Of a stretch of DNA of 64,000 nt, positions 53,865 to 62,468 are shown in pieces. Origin of the DNA: Alphaproteobacteria bacterium (lineage in GTDB: Bacteria > Myxococcota_A > UBA796 > GCA-2862545); contig JACKER010000007.1 of the NCBI GenBank assembly GCA_020632925.1, positions 434,001 to 498,000 of the forward strand, read 5' to 3'. The translations under genes and the position numbers were made by a program. The notes under the pieces were generated by a model that had not been told where the DNA came from, searched no databases, and was given only the letters and a program-made list of their open reading frames with translations. The number at the start of each line of letters is the position of its first letter. The stretch's first letter is position 1.

Positions 53865-55465
53865 GCGCCGCCGTCGTCGCCGTGTCGGTCCGCTCGCCGG
53901 CGGGCGACCTGGACGCGCTGATGGACCGGCTCGACCGGCGGGCGCCCGCGACCTCGGAACCCCCGTACGCGCTGACGGGCCTGCCGGCGCGGCCCTGTGG
54001 GATCGTGGAGGGCCTCGAGCGCGACCGACCCGCCGAGGAGCTGCTGCTGGCCGTGGTCTCGGAGGTCCTCGCCGGACGTCCGCTCGAGGGCACGGGGCTC
54101 GTGGTGGGGACGGCGTCGGGCAACGTGTGCGGCCCGTGGGAGCGGGCGAACCGGGCGCGCGTCGAGGGGCTGGCGCCCGACCCGGCGGACCTGGAGGACG
54201 ACGGGCGCGACGGGCCCACGCTGCGGATCGCGCGCCGGCTGGGGCTCACGGGGCCGGTCACGACGGTCTCCGTGGTGTGCGTGTCGGGGGCGGCCGCCCT
54301 CGGCGTGGCGCTCGGGTGGCTGCGTGACGGGCGCTGCGAGCGGGTGGTGGTCGCGGGGCTGGATGCGCTGTGCGAGTTCGTGCACGCGGGCTTCGCCGGG
54401 CTCGGCGCGGTGGGGCAGGGGACGCCGCGTCCGTTCCGCGAGGACCGCGACGGGCTGATGCTGGGCGAGGGGGCCGCCGCCCTGCTGCTCGAGCGAGCGC
54501 CCACGACGCCGGCGCTGGCCTGGCTGCGCGCGAGCCGCGCCTCGTGCGACGCGCACCACATGACGACGCCGGACCCGAGTGGCGCGGGTGCGGCGAGCGC
54601 GATCACGGCGGCGCTCACGGACGCGGGGCTCTCGGCCGACGACGTCGACGGCGTCTCGGTCCACGGCACCGCCACCCGCGCGAACGACGCCATGGAGGCG
54701 GCCGCGCTCACGCGGGTGTTCGGGGCCTCACCACCACCCTGGGCGGTCAAGGCGGTCATCGGCCACACCATGGGGGCTGCGGGCGCCATCGAGGCGGCGG
54801 TGGCGGCGGAGGTCCTGCACCGGGGGCGGCTGCCCGCACTGCTCGACCCGACGGTCCTGTTGGACGTGGCGGTGCGCGAGGGGCCGCCGCGGGTGGTGCT
54901 CGCGATGTCCTCGGCCTTCGGGGGCACCAACGTCGCCAACCTGCTCGCCGACGCACCCGGGCCGGCGTTCGAGGCGGATCGGATGGTCGTGCGCACGGGA
55001 GAGGTCGTGCGGGTGGTGCCGCGCGGCGACGACGTCTGGCCCGATGCGCCGGTCGCGTGGTTTCGGGCCAACGACTACGTGCGGGCCGGGCTGATCGCGC
55101 TGCGGGACCTCGGGGGGGCGTGGCCGTCGGACACCGCGCTCGTGCTGGCCTCGCGGACCAACTGCGTGGAGGTGGACCGCGCGCACCACGACCGCATCGT
55201 GGCGGAGGGCTCGGGGCGAGCCAGCCGCCGGGCCTTCGTGGGCACGCTGCCGGCGGCGCCGATCGCGGAAGCGGCGTTGCTCTGGGGGCTGCACGGCCCG
55301 GTCCTCGCCTTCGTCGACGAGTTCGAGCGGGCGGAGGAGGAGGCGGAGCGGCTCGTGCGGCACGGGCGCGCGTCGGCGGCCGTGGCGCTCGGGATCGAGC
55401 TGGCCGGGGAACGCTACGAGGTCCGCGCCCTGCGGTTCGTGAACCCCCCTCGGGCCGGGTGTTAG
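53861..55465 (+). CDS. Ketosynthase with C-terminal KS-like extension
   Basis: A 534-aa enzyme. Residues about 1-370 are a beta-ketoacyl-ACP synthase: Cys in TTVSVVCVSGAAALG, His in VHGTATRANDAMEA, and His in VIGHTMGAAGA complete the C-H-H triad. Residues about 375-530 are unlike a normal KS C-terminus: FRANDYVRAGLIALRDLGG, then FVGTLPAAPIAEAALLWGLHGPVLAFVDEF resembles the Ketoacyl-synt_2 N-terminal domain of chain-length-factor-like proteins in aryl-polyene clusters, with no Cys in the expected place. The gene could be a KS-CLF-like fusion. GTG start, GTGA overlap with the deacetylase. Confidence 0.8.
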   Translation: MSAAVVAVSVRSPAGDLDALMDRLDRRAPATSEPPYALTGLPARPCGIVEGLERDRPAEELLLAVVSEVLAGRPLEGTGLVVGTASGNVCGPWERANRARVEGLAPDPADLEDDGRDGPTLRIARRLGLTGPVTTVSVVCVSGAAALGVALGWLRDGRCERVVVAGLDALCEFVHAGFAGLGAVGQGTPRPFREDRDGLMLGEGAAALLLERAPTTPALAWLRASRASCDAHHMTTPDPSGAGAASAITAALTDAGLSADDVDGVSVHGTATRANDAMEAAALTRVFGASPPPWAVKAVIGHTMGAAGAIEAAVAAEVLHRGRLPALLDPTVLLDVAVREGPPRVVLAMSSAFGGTNVANLLADAPGPAFEADRMVVRTGEVVRVVPRGDDVWPDAPVAWFRANDYVRAGLIALRDLGGAWPSDTALVLASRTNCVEVDRAHHDRIVAEGSGRASRRAFVGTLPAAPIAEAALLWGLHGPVLAFVDEFERAEEEAERLVRHGRASAAVALGIELAGERYEVRALRFVNPPRAGC

Positions 55466-55476
55466 GTGGGCGCACC

Positions 55477-55905
55477 ATGAGCCTGCTGGAACTCCTCCCA
55501 CAACAAGGCCGCTGGCGGCTGCTCGACGAGGTCGTCGCGCACGACGACGCGAGCATCATCACCACCCGGACGTACGACGAGGCCTTCGCCGAGGGGCACT
55601 TCCCGGAGCAGCTCGTGGTCCCCGGGGTCGCCCTGCTCGAGAGCATGGCGCAGTCGATGCTCATCCTCGCCCGGCTCCGCGACCCGCAGGCCGAGGGCAT
55701 CCCGTTCCTCGCGGGCTTCGATCGCGTGCGCTTCCGGGCGCCCGTCCTCCCGCCGGCCACCGTTCGCTTCGAGGTGCGCATCGTCGAGGAGCGCGCGGGC
55801 ATGACGATGGCCACCGCCAACGCGTTCGTCGGCGAGCAGCGCGTGTGCTCGGCGAAGCTCATCGGCGCCGTGATGCCGGCGCCCGGCCAGACGGTGGACG
55901 CTTGA
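55477..55905 (+). CDS. FabZ-like 3-hydroxyacyl-ACP dehydratase
   Basis: A 142-aa hot-dog-fold dehydratase. AFAEGHFPEQLVVPGVALLESMAQ holds the catalytic His of HFPxxxxxPG and the conserved Glu (here ESM). FLAGFDRVRFRAPVLPP matches the FabZ strand. Two ATGs near the start; 55477 follows an AGGTGGG. The TGA is overlapped by the TTG of the flavoenzyme gene (TTGA), so the two are coupled. Confidence 0.85.
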   Translation: MSLLELLPQQGRWRLLDEVVAHDDASIITTRTYDEAFAEGHFPEQLVVPGVALLESMAQSMLILARLRDPQAEGIPFLAGFDRVRFRAPVLPPATVRFEVRIVEERAGMTMATANAFVGEQRVCSAKLIGAVMPAPGQTVDA

Positions 55906-57395
55906 GCCAGCACGCCGTCGTCATCGGGTCCGGCATGGGCGGGCTGACCGCCGCGCGGCTGCTGCAGAAGCGGGGCTACGAGGTCACCGTCCTCGAGCAG
56001 CACTACCGCCCCGGCGGACTCCTCCACCGGTTCTTCCGCAAGGAAGGCGCCTTCGACACGGGCTTCCACTACTGCGGGGGCATCGGCCCGGGGCAGCCGC
56101 TCGGCCAGGCGCTGCGGCACCTCGGCGTCATGGACAAGCTCGAGTTCCACCCGCTCGACCCCGACGGCTTCGACATCCTGCGCTTCCCCGACGCCGAGAT
56201 CCGCGTCCCCGCCGGCTGGGAGGCGTACACCGAGCGCATGGTGGAGACGTTCCCCCACGAGGAGCGAGGCCTGCGCGAGGTCATCGCGCGGATGCAGACC
56301 GCGGTGGATGCGTACGGCCTGTACCGCTTCCAGCAGACGATGGACCTGTCCCCGCTGCTCGACGTGGAGGGGATCAGCCTCGAGACCGCGCTCTGCCAGC
56401 ACCTGACGGACCCGAGGGCCCGCGCTGCGCTGACCGGGCACGCCGTGCTCTATGGGGTGCCGCCGCGGGAGGCGCCGTTCGGCCAGCACGCGCTGATCAT
56501 GGACCACTTCCTCTCGGGCCCCCACGCGCTGGTCGGCGGTGGCGACCGACTCGGGCTCGCGCTCACGCGGAGGATCCGCGCGGACGGCGGGAAGGTCCGG
56601 CTGCGCACGGAGGCGACACACATCGAGGTCGAGGGCGGCGAGGCGAAGGCGGTGTGGGCCGGCGAGGAGCGCATCGAGGCCGACGTCGTCATCAGCAACC
56701 TCCACCCGCGCCTGACGCTGCAGCTGCTGCCCGAGCACGCGACCCGCAAGGCGTACAAGACGCGCGTGGCCGAGACCCGCGTGGGGTACGCCCACCTCGG
56801 GGTCTACATGACCGTCGACGGGCGCGTCCCGAGCATCGGGCGAGCGAACTTCTACGGCCACCCGAGCTGGGACATCGACACCGCGTTCCGCGAGATCCGG
56901 CGCGACGGCAGCGGGCTGTACTTCGCGTGCTCGCCGACCGAGCACCACGGCGAGCCGTACCCCGAGGTCGGGCGCATCCTCATGCTCTTCCCGATGCTCT
57001 GGGACCAGGTGTCCGCCTGGGCCGACACCTCGCCCGACGAGCGGCCGGCAGAGTACGTGGAGCTCAAGCAGGCGCTCCAGGAGGCGGCGGTCGACCGGCT
57101 GCTCACGGATCACCCGGACCTGCGCGGGCGCGTCCGCTCGGTCGAGTCGTCCACGCCGCTGTCGACGATGCACTACACGCGGTCCCCGGAAGGGGCGACC
57201 TACGGCCACTACCACTCGGTGGACCAGATGGGACGCTACCGCCCTTCGGCGACCATCCGGGTCAAGAACCTGCGGCTCGTGGGGCAGGGCGTGTTCAGCC
57301 CGGGCGTGCTCGGCGCGACCTTGTCCGCCTACTACGCGCTCGGATCGATGTTCGGCGACATGGAGCGGACGCTCACGGAGCTGAGGGACGCATGA
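55902..57395 (+). CDS. Phytoene desaturase/carotenoid isomerase-like FAD oxidoreductase
   Basis: A 497-aa flavoprotein. VVIGSGMGGLTAARLL is the dinucleotide-binding motif, VTVLEQHYRPGG the second; GFHYCGGIGPGQPLGQAL and GATYGHYHSVDQMGRYRP, and a C-terminal LRLVGQGVFSPGVLGATLSAYYALG match CrtI/CrtISO/retinol-saturase type enzymes. Such enzymes desaturate or isomerise polyene chains. Its place between dehydratase and ketosynthase genes suggests action on an ACP-bound or released acyl chain. Start TTG 55902 (unusual but fits the TTGA overlap). Confidence 0.85.
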   Translation: MSQHAVVIGSGMGGLTAARLLQKRGYEVTVLEQHYRPGGLLHRFFRKEGAFDTGFHYCGGIGPGQPLGQALRHLGVMDKLEFHPLDPDGFDILRFPDAEIRVPAGWEAYTERMVETFPHEERGLREVIARMQTAVDAYGLYRFQQTMDLSPLLDVEGISLETALCQHLTDPRARAALTGHAVLYGVPPREAPFGQHALIMDHFLSGPHALVGGGDRLGLALTRRIRADGGKVRLRTEATHIEVEGGEAKAVWAGEERIEADVVISNLHPRLTLQLLPEHATRKAYKTRVAETRVGYAHLGVYMTVDGRVPSIGRANFYGHPSWDIDTAFREIRRDGSGLYFACSPTEHHGEPYPEVGRILMLFPMLWDQVSAWADTSPDERPAEYVELKQALQEAAVDRLLTDHPDLRGRVRSVESSTPLSTMHYTRSPEGATYGHYHSVDQMGRYRPSATIRVKNLRLVGQGVFSPGVLGATLSAYYALGSMFGDMERTLTELRDA

Positions 57396-58612
57396 GACGG
57401 GTGGCGGTGACCGGCTACGGGCTGCACGGGCCGTTCGGCGACGACGCGGTGGGCATGTTCGACGCGCTGCTGGCGGACCGCACCGCGACGGTCGCGATGC
57501 CGGAGTGGGCGCAGGTCGCGGACCTCGGGCCGCACGTGGCCGCGCCCGTACCCGACTTCGACGGCAAGCACCTCCCGCGCAAGGTGCGGCGCACGATGGG
57601 CAAGGTCGCGCTCTTCGGCGCCTCGGCCTCGGACCGCGCCATCCGCCACGCCGGGCTCGAGCCAGCGGATGTGGCGGGCGAGGCGACCGCGGTGGTGATG
57701 GGCTCCTCGGCGGGGTCGGGGGCCTCGGAGCTCGAGTTCTGGCAGCACTTCCTGACCACGAACAGCGCCCGCGGCGTCCGTAGCACGACGTTCTTCGAGG
57801 CGATGGCGCACACGGTCGCGACCAACGTGGCGCTGCTGCTCGGGGTCACGGGCGAGGTGTTCTCCGTGAACTGCGCCTGCGCGTCGAGCAACCAGGCGAT
57901 CGGCGTGGGCGCCGAGCGGATCCGGCTGGGCAAGGCCGACGTGGTCCTGGCTGGCGGCGCCGAGGAGCTGCACGTCACGGCCGGCGTCATCTTCCACAGC
58001 GTGCTCGCCGCCTCCACCGGGTTCAACGACCGCCCCCGCGAGACGCCGCGCCCGTTCGACGCCGCGCGCGACGGCATCGTGGTCGGCGAGGGCGGTGCGG
58101 TGCTGGTCCTCGAGGAGTGGGAGCGCGCGAAGGCCCGCGGCGCCACGATCCACGCCGAGGTGCTGGGGTTCGGGACCTCCTGCGACGCGGTGAACATGGC
58201 GAACCCCGAGCCCGAGGGCATGCGCACGGCGATGGCGCGGGCGCTCAAGGACGCCGGGCTCCCGCCGTCGGCCGTCAGCTACGTGAACGCGCACGCGACG
58301 GGCACGCGCGCCGGCGACGCCGCCGAGGCCGAGGCCGTGTGGCGGTTGCTCGGCGGCGACGTGCCCACGAGCTCGAACAAGGGCCACCTCGGGCACACGC
58401 TCGGCGCCTGCGGGGCGATGGAGTCCATCGTCGCGATCGAGGCCATGCGCCGCGGCATCGTGCCGCACACGCGCAACCTCACCCACCCGGACGTGGCGCC
58501 GATCCACCTCGTCCAGGAGCCGCTGCACCGCCCGATCGAGGTGGTGATGAAGACCAGCTTCGCGCTCGGCGGCATCAACTCGGCGCTCGTCTTCCGCCAC
58601 CCGGAGGCCTGA
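57392..58612 (+). CDS. Beta-ketoacyl-ACP synthase II-like (FabF-like)
   Basis: A 406-aa ketosynthase that extends the acyl chain. The active-site Cys is in SVNCACASSNQAIG, the His residues in VNAHATGTRAGD and GHLGHTLGACGAME; GGxN region FALGGINSALVF is complete. Closer to FabF/KAS II than the partner at 53861. ATG 57392 overlaps the flavoenzyme TGA (ATGA). The FabG gene begins 5 nt after its stop. Confidence 0.93.
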   Translation: MRRVAVTGYGLHGPFGDDAVGMFDALLADRTATVAMPEWAQVADLGPHVAAPVPDFDGKHLPRKVRRTMGKVALFGASASDRAIRHAGLEPADVAGEATAVVMGSSAGSGASELEFWQHFLTTNSARGVRSTTFFEAMAHTVATNVALLLGVTGEVFSVNCACASSNQAIGVGAERIRLGKADVVLAGGAEELHVTAGVIFHSVLAASTGFNDRPRETPRPFDAARDGIVVGEGGAVLVLEEWERAKARGATIHAEVLGFGTSCDAVNMANPEPEGMRTAMARALKDAGLPPSAVSYVNAHATGTRAGDAAEAEAVWRLLGGDVPTSSNKGHLGHTLGACGAMESIVAIEAMRRGIVPHTRNLTHPDVAPIHLVQEPLHRPIEVVMKTSFALGGINSALVFRHPEA

Positions 58613-58617
58613 CGGAC

Positions 58618-59349
58618 ATGGAGCTGCTGGACCAGATCGCGATCGTGACGGGCTCGGGCCGCGGGATCGGCCGAGCGATCGCGCTCGAGCTCGGGCGGGC
58701 GGGCGCGAAGGTGGTCGTGAACTACCGCAGCGACGCCGCGAGCGCCGAAGCCGTGGTGGCCGAGCTCGGCGACCGGGGACGCGCCGTGCGCGCCGACGTG
58801 AGCACGACCGAGGGGGCTGCTGCCGTCCTCGCCGCGGCCCAGGCGTGGGGTGGGCTCGACATCCTCGTCAACAACGCGGGCATCCACGACGATCGGCTCG
58901 CGATGCGGATGACGGACGAGCAATGGCAGCGCGTGATGGACGTGAACGCGGGCTCCTGTTTCCGCATGTGCCGCGGCGCGCTCGAGCTCATGTTCCGCCA
59001 GCGACGGGGCACGATCGTGAACCTCACGAGCATCGCGGGCATCCGCGGGAACAGCGGCCAGGCGAACTACGCCGCGAGCAAGGCGGCGATCATCGGGCTC
59101 ACGAAGACGCTCGCGCGCGAGATGGGCCGCCGCAACATCACGGTGAATGCGGTCGCGCCGGGCTTCGTCCCGACGGACATGACCGCCGACGTCGACCCTC
59201 GCGTGCTCGAGGGTGCCAAGGAGATGGTCCCCATGGGCCGCCTCGGCACCTGCGAGGACATCGCGCCCATCGTCCGCTTCCTCGCGGGCCCTGGTGCGCG
59301 CTACCTCACCGGGCAGGTCATCGCGGTCGACGGCGGCATGTCCGCCTGA
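58618..59349 (+). CDS. 3-oxoacyl-ACP reductase (FabG-like)
   Basis: A 243-aa short-chain dehydrogenase that reduces the beta-keto group. NAD(P) motif VTGSGRGIGRA, DILVNNAGIHDD, and the catalytic Ser-Tyr-Lys in LTSIAGIRGNSGQANYAASKAA. VAPGFVPTDMTA and the terminal TGQVIAVDGGMSA are FabG-typical. 5 nt after the ketosynthase; the second ACP follows after 67 nt. Confidence 0.93.
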   Translation: MELLDQIAIVTGSGRGIGRAIALELGRAGAKVVVNYRSDAASAEAVVAELGDRGRAVRADVSTTEGAAAVLAAAQAWGGLDILVNNAGIHDDRLAMRMTDEQWQRVMDVNAGSCFRMCRGALELMFRQRRGTIVNLTSIAGIRGNSGQANYAASKAAIIGLTKTLAREMGRRNITVNAVAPGFVPTDMTADVDPRVLEGAKEMVPMGRLGTCEDIAPIVRFLAGPGARYLTGQVIAVDGGMSA

Positions 59350-59416
59350 GTACGGGAGTGGGGCGGGCTTGCCCGCGACCCTCCGACCCATTACCAGCCG
59401 ACCCCCCGGAGGCGTC

Positions 59417-59713
59417 GTGGACGTTGAAGTCGTCATCGCTCGCGTGAAGCAGATCCTCGTCGAGGAGTTCGAGCTCGACGAGGAGGCGATCCACCCGGGG
59501 GCGGACCTTCGGGACGACCTCAAGCTCGACAGCCTCGACGGCATGGATCTCGTCGTGACGATCGAGAAGGAGTTCGACTTCCGGGTCGACGAGAAGCGGA
59601 TGATGACGATGCGGACGGTCGGCGAGGTGTACGACTACATCCGTGAGGTCGTCACGACCCGCGAGGCGCCCGCCGCCACGCCCGAGCAGCGCGTTCCCGC
59701 CGACTCGATCTGA
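59417..59713 (+). CDS. Acyl carrier protein (second copy)
   Basis: A 98-aa carrier protein, GTG start after CGGAGG. Attachment motif LKLDSLDGMDLVVTIEKEF, with the Ser in DSLD near residue 38. The C-terminus has an extra Pro/Thr-rich tail (EAPAATPEQRVPADSI). Last gene of the biosynthetic operon; convergent with the ADP-ribosylglycohydrolase (3 nt between stops). Confidence 0.9.
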   Translation: MDVEVVIARVKQILVEEFELDEEAIHPGADLRDDLKLDSLDGMDLVVTIEKEFDFRVDEKRMMTMRTVGEVYDYIREVVTTREAPAATPEQRVPADSI

Positions 59714-59716
59714 CGC

Positions 59717-60712
59717 TCAGCCCCTCCAGGGCTCGACGAACCAGCGGTACCCGAGCTCCGCCAGCGAGCGGGCCAGCACGATCTGGTGCAGCGCGAGCTC
59801 CGTGAGCCGGTGCTCGCCGAGCGGCTCCCGTGGTCCGGACCCGTCGACGCGGCGCGCCAGCTCCTCCATCGCGGCGACGTCGTGCTGCCACCACACGGTC
59901 GCGAGCCAGTCCTCGGGCACGTCGTCCGGTCGACCGGCACCCACGATCCCGCCCGCGATCGCGGCGATGGTGTCGGTGTCCCCGCCGAGCCGGACGGCGG
60001 CCTCGATCACCGCGCGAGGATCGCCCCGGCCCGCCCGGATCGCGAAGAGCACGCCGTGCAGCGAGGGCACCACGAAGCCGGTGGGGTCGACCGGCCCTCG
60101 CTCGTTCGCCTGCCGCGCAGCGTCGACCAGGTCGGGATCGAGCAGCTGGCTACGGGCTGCTTCGAGCACCGCCTCCCAGCCGGCACCCGTCGCCGCGACG
60201 CGAGCCGCCGCGGTGACGGCGCGTGCCGCCTCGATCGAGCGCGGATCGGTGTGCGTGATCCTCGTGGAGGCGTCCGTGAGGACGATCGCGTGGTCGAGGT
60301 CACGGACGGCGGCGCCGAGGACCGGAGCTCGCATCAGCGGTCCGTTCCCGGCGGACGCGACGCCGGACCGGGTGGGGGAGGCGCCGAGCCAGCTCTTCCC
60401 CAGTGCCCGGAGCGTCGCGAGCCCGATGCCCGGTGGCAGGGTCGCGAGCCACCAGCGGAGCCGGCGCGCGAGCTCGTGGGCGAACAGGTCCGGGTCGCTC
60501 GAGACCACCAGGGCCTGGAGGGTGGCGAACGCGTGGGCGGTGTCGTCCGACGGAAGCGCGCGCCGTCCGACGAAGCCGGGGACCAACCCCTGGCGGAGTC
60601 GGCGCGCCACCCGCGCGGCGGAGAGGTTCTCGAACGGGAGGCCGACCGCGTCACCCACGGCCATCCCCAGCAGCGCCCCGGTCAGCGGGGACCGTCGCTC
60701 AGCGGGAGACAC
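59717..60712 (-). CDS. ADP-ribosylglycohydrolase (DraG-like)
   Basis: A 331-aa hydrolase that removes ADP-ribose from proteins or small molecules. LTGALLGMAVGDAVGLPFEN is the N-terminal motif, ALPSDDTAHAF and the C-terminal RLGGDTDTIAAIAGGI the Mg-binding aspartates; GNGPLMRAPVLG is also typical. Start GTG 60712 overlaps the upstream kinase gene by 14 nt, so the pair is co-translated. A link to kinase signalling is suggested by context only. Confidence 0.9.
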   Translation of the reverse strand: MSPAERRSPLTGALLGMAVGDAVGLPFENLSAARVARRLRQGLVPGFVGRRALPSDDTAHAFATLQALVVSSDPDLFAHELARRLRWWLATLPPGIGLATLRALGKSWLGASPTRSGVASAGNGPLMRAPVLGAAVRDLDHAIVLTDASTRITHTDPRSIEAARAVTAAARVAATGAGWEAVLEAARSQLLDPDLVDAARQANERGPVDPTGFVVPSLHGVLFAIRAGRGDPRAVIEAAVRLGGDTDTIAAIAGGIVGAGRPDDVPEDWLATVWWQHDVAAMEELARRVDGSGPREPLGEHRLTELALHQIVLARSLAELGYRWFVEPWRG

Positions 60713-62468
60713 TGAACGGCAGCGCTCGCCCCCCGTCCTGCATGTACGTGCCCGCGATCGATCCTCCCGACACCTTCCCGTCGAAGCGGATCTTCCCGTC
60801 GTTGGACCGCAGCGACACCGCGCCGTTCGCGTCCACCGAGCCCGCCAGCTTCTCGACGCGCCGGCTCGCGCCCGCCACGAACACCGCGTCCGCCGAGAGC
60901 GCCTCCCCCGCGCCGCTGATCAGCAGCTCGAACGGGCGTCCTGCCGCCTTCCCCGACCAGCTGCCCGCGACCTCGGGGATGGGCTTGGGTGCAGGCGGAG
61001 GGGGCTCCGGCGCCACGGGCACCGGGGGCGGCGGCGCGGGGACGGGGGCCACCACGACCGCCTGCGTGGGCGCGGGCTCGGGCGCGGTCTCGGGGACCGG
61101 CTCGGGCACGGGTGCGGGCACCGGCTCGGCCACGGGAACCGGGACGGGCGTGGGGCTCGCGGTCGGAGCGGGCCCGGGTTCGGGCGACGGCGTGGGTGCG
61201 GGCGCCTGGTCGGGGACCGGTGCGGGCTCGACCGCCACGGGCTCGGTCGGCTCCGCGGTGGGCGTGGGCGTGGGCGGAGCGGGGCTCGGCGTCGGCTGCT
61301 CCACGACCTCGCCCTCGTGGGGCTGCATCATCTCGTGCGCGACCATCCCGCCCGAGAACAACATCGCGATCAGCGCGACGCCGAGGACGAGCGCGGCGGC
61401 GGGGACGGCCATCATCGCGACCATCCCCATGCGGCTGCCGCCAGCGCTCGGCGGGACCTCGGAGGGCGTCGTGGTGACGTTGGGCGGCGGGTTGGTCGGT
61501 GGCGCCAGGGTGGCGTTGCTTCCGTCGACCTCGGGTCGGGGACCCGTCCAGCTGGAGGACACGGAACGCGTGATGTCGGCGAGCGAGCCGCCGCTCACCC
61601 CGTCCGCGAACAACGGGTGCTGCCCGAGCCCCAGCGCCAACGCGAACCTGCGGGCGTCCTGGTACCGGTCCTCCGCGTCCTTCGCGAGCGCGATCCGGAT
61701 CGCCTCGGTCACCTCGGCCGGCACCCCCGGCTCGTTGAGGGGGGTGAGCTCGCGCACGAGCGTGGTGGTCACGTCGGTCGTGCCGTCGTCGTTGAGGTAC
61801 GGCAGCGTTCCGCTGAGCATCTCGTAGAGGATGACGGCGAGCGCGAACACGTCCGCACGCTTGTCGGCGTTCGCCGAGTCCCGCGCCTGCTCGGGCGCCA
61901 TGTACCCGGGGGTGCCCATCGCGACGCCCGCCCGCGTCTTGCCTGCGCCGTCCTGGGCGGCCGCGTCCACCAGCTTGCCGATGCCGAAGTCCGCGACCTT
62001 GGGCACCCAGCCGACGGGGGTGCGCGCCAGCAGGACGTTGCCCGGCTTCAGGTCCCGGTGGACCGCGCCTGCGTCGTGCGCCCAGGCGACGGCCGCGATC
62101 ACGGGCGCGAACAGTGCCATGGCGTCGGTGTACGGCAGCCTTCGTTGCTGGGCGAGGAGGGCGTCGAGCGCGGTCCCGTCGACGTACTCCATGACGAGCG
62201 CGAGCTGTCCGTCGATCGTGACGATGTCGGTCACCGTCACCACGTTCGGATGACGGAGGTTGGCCTGGATCTGGCCCTCGCGCTTGAGGCGCTCGTCGTA
62301 TCCGCGGCGGCGGAAGGTCAGGAGCTTCAGCGCGTGCAGGCTGCCCAGATCGACGTGCCGGACCTTGTACACCTCGGCCAGCCCGCCGACCCCCAGCAAC
62401 GACTCCACGACGTACCGGCCGGCGACGGTGATCCCGAGCTCGAGGTTGTGATCGCCGGCCTCCTGCAT
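60699..62468 (-). CDS. Transmembrane Ser/Thr kinase with extracytoplasmic C-terminal domain
   Basis: A 589-aa kinase. Kinase domain about 15-290: Gly loop LGVGGLAEVYKV, HALKLLTF (Lys), HRDLKPGN near 133, DFGIGKL, MAPEQA; all active-site residues are present. A membrane helix (MGMVAMMAVPAAALVLGVALIAMLF) lies near 350-375. It is followed by a very long Pro/Val/Glu/Ala linker (about 390-490) of PEPVPAPV type and a beta-rich C-terminal domain (VAGSWSGKAAGRPFELLISG...SGGSIAGTYMQDGG). The latter looks like a sensor or ligand-binding domain. Middle of an operon: its ATG touches the outer-membrane-type gene's TGA. Confidence 0.9.
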   Translation of the reverse strand: MQEAGDHNLELGITVAGRYVVESLLGVGGLAEVYKVRHVDLGSLHALKLLTFRRRGYDERLKREGQIQANLRHPNVVTVTDIVTIDGQLALVMEYVDGTALDALLAQQRRLPYTDAMALFAPVIAAVAWAHDAGAVHRDLKPGNVLLARTPVGWVPKVADFGIGKLVDAAAQDGAGKTRAGVAMGTPGYMAPEQARDSANADKRADVFALAVILYEMLSGTLPYLNDDGTTDVTTTLVRELTPLNEPGVPAEVTEAIRIALAKDAEDRYQDARRFALALGLGQHPLFADGVSGGSLADITRSVSSSWTGPRPEVDGSNATLAPPTNPPPNVTTTPSEVPPSAGGSRMGMVAMMAVPAAALVLGVALIAMLFSGGMVAHEMMQPHEGEVVEQPTPSPAPPTPTPTAEPTEPVAVEPAPVPDQAPAPTPSPEPGPAPTASPTPVPVPVAEPVPAPVPEPVPETAPEPAPTQAVVVAPVPAPPPPVPVAPEPPPPAPKPIPEVAGSWSGKAAGRPFELLISGAGEALSADAVFVAGASRRVEKLAGSVDANGAVSLRSNDGKIRFDGKVSGGSIAGTYMQDGGRALPFSVSR

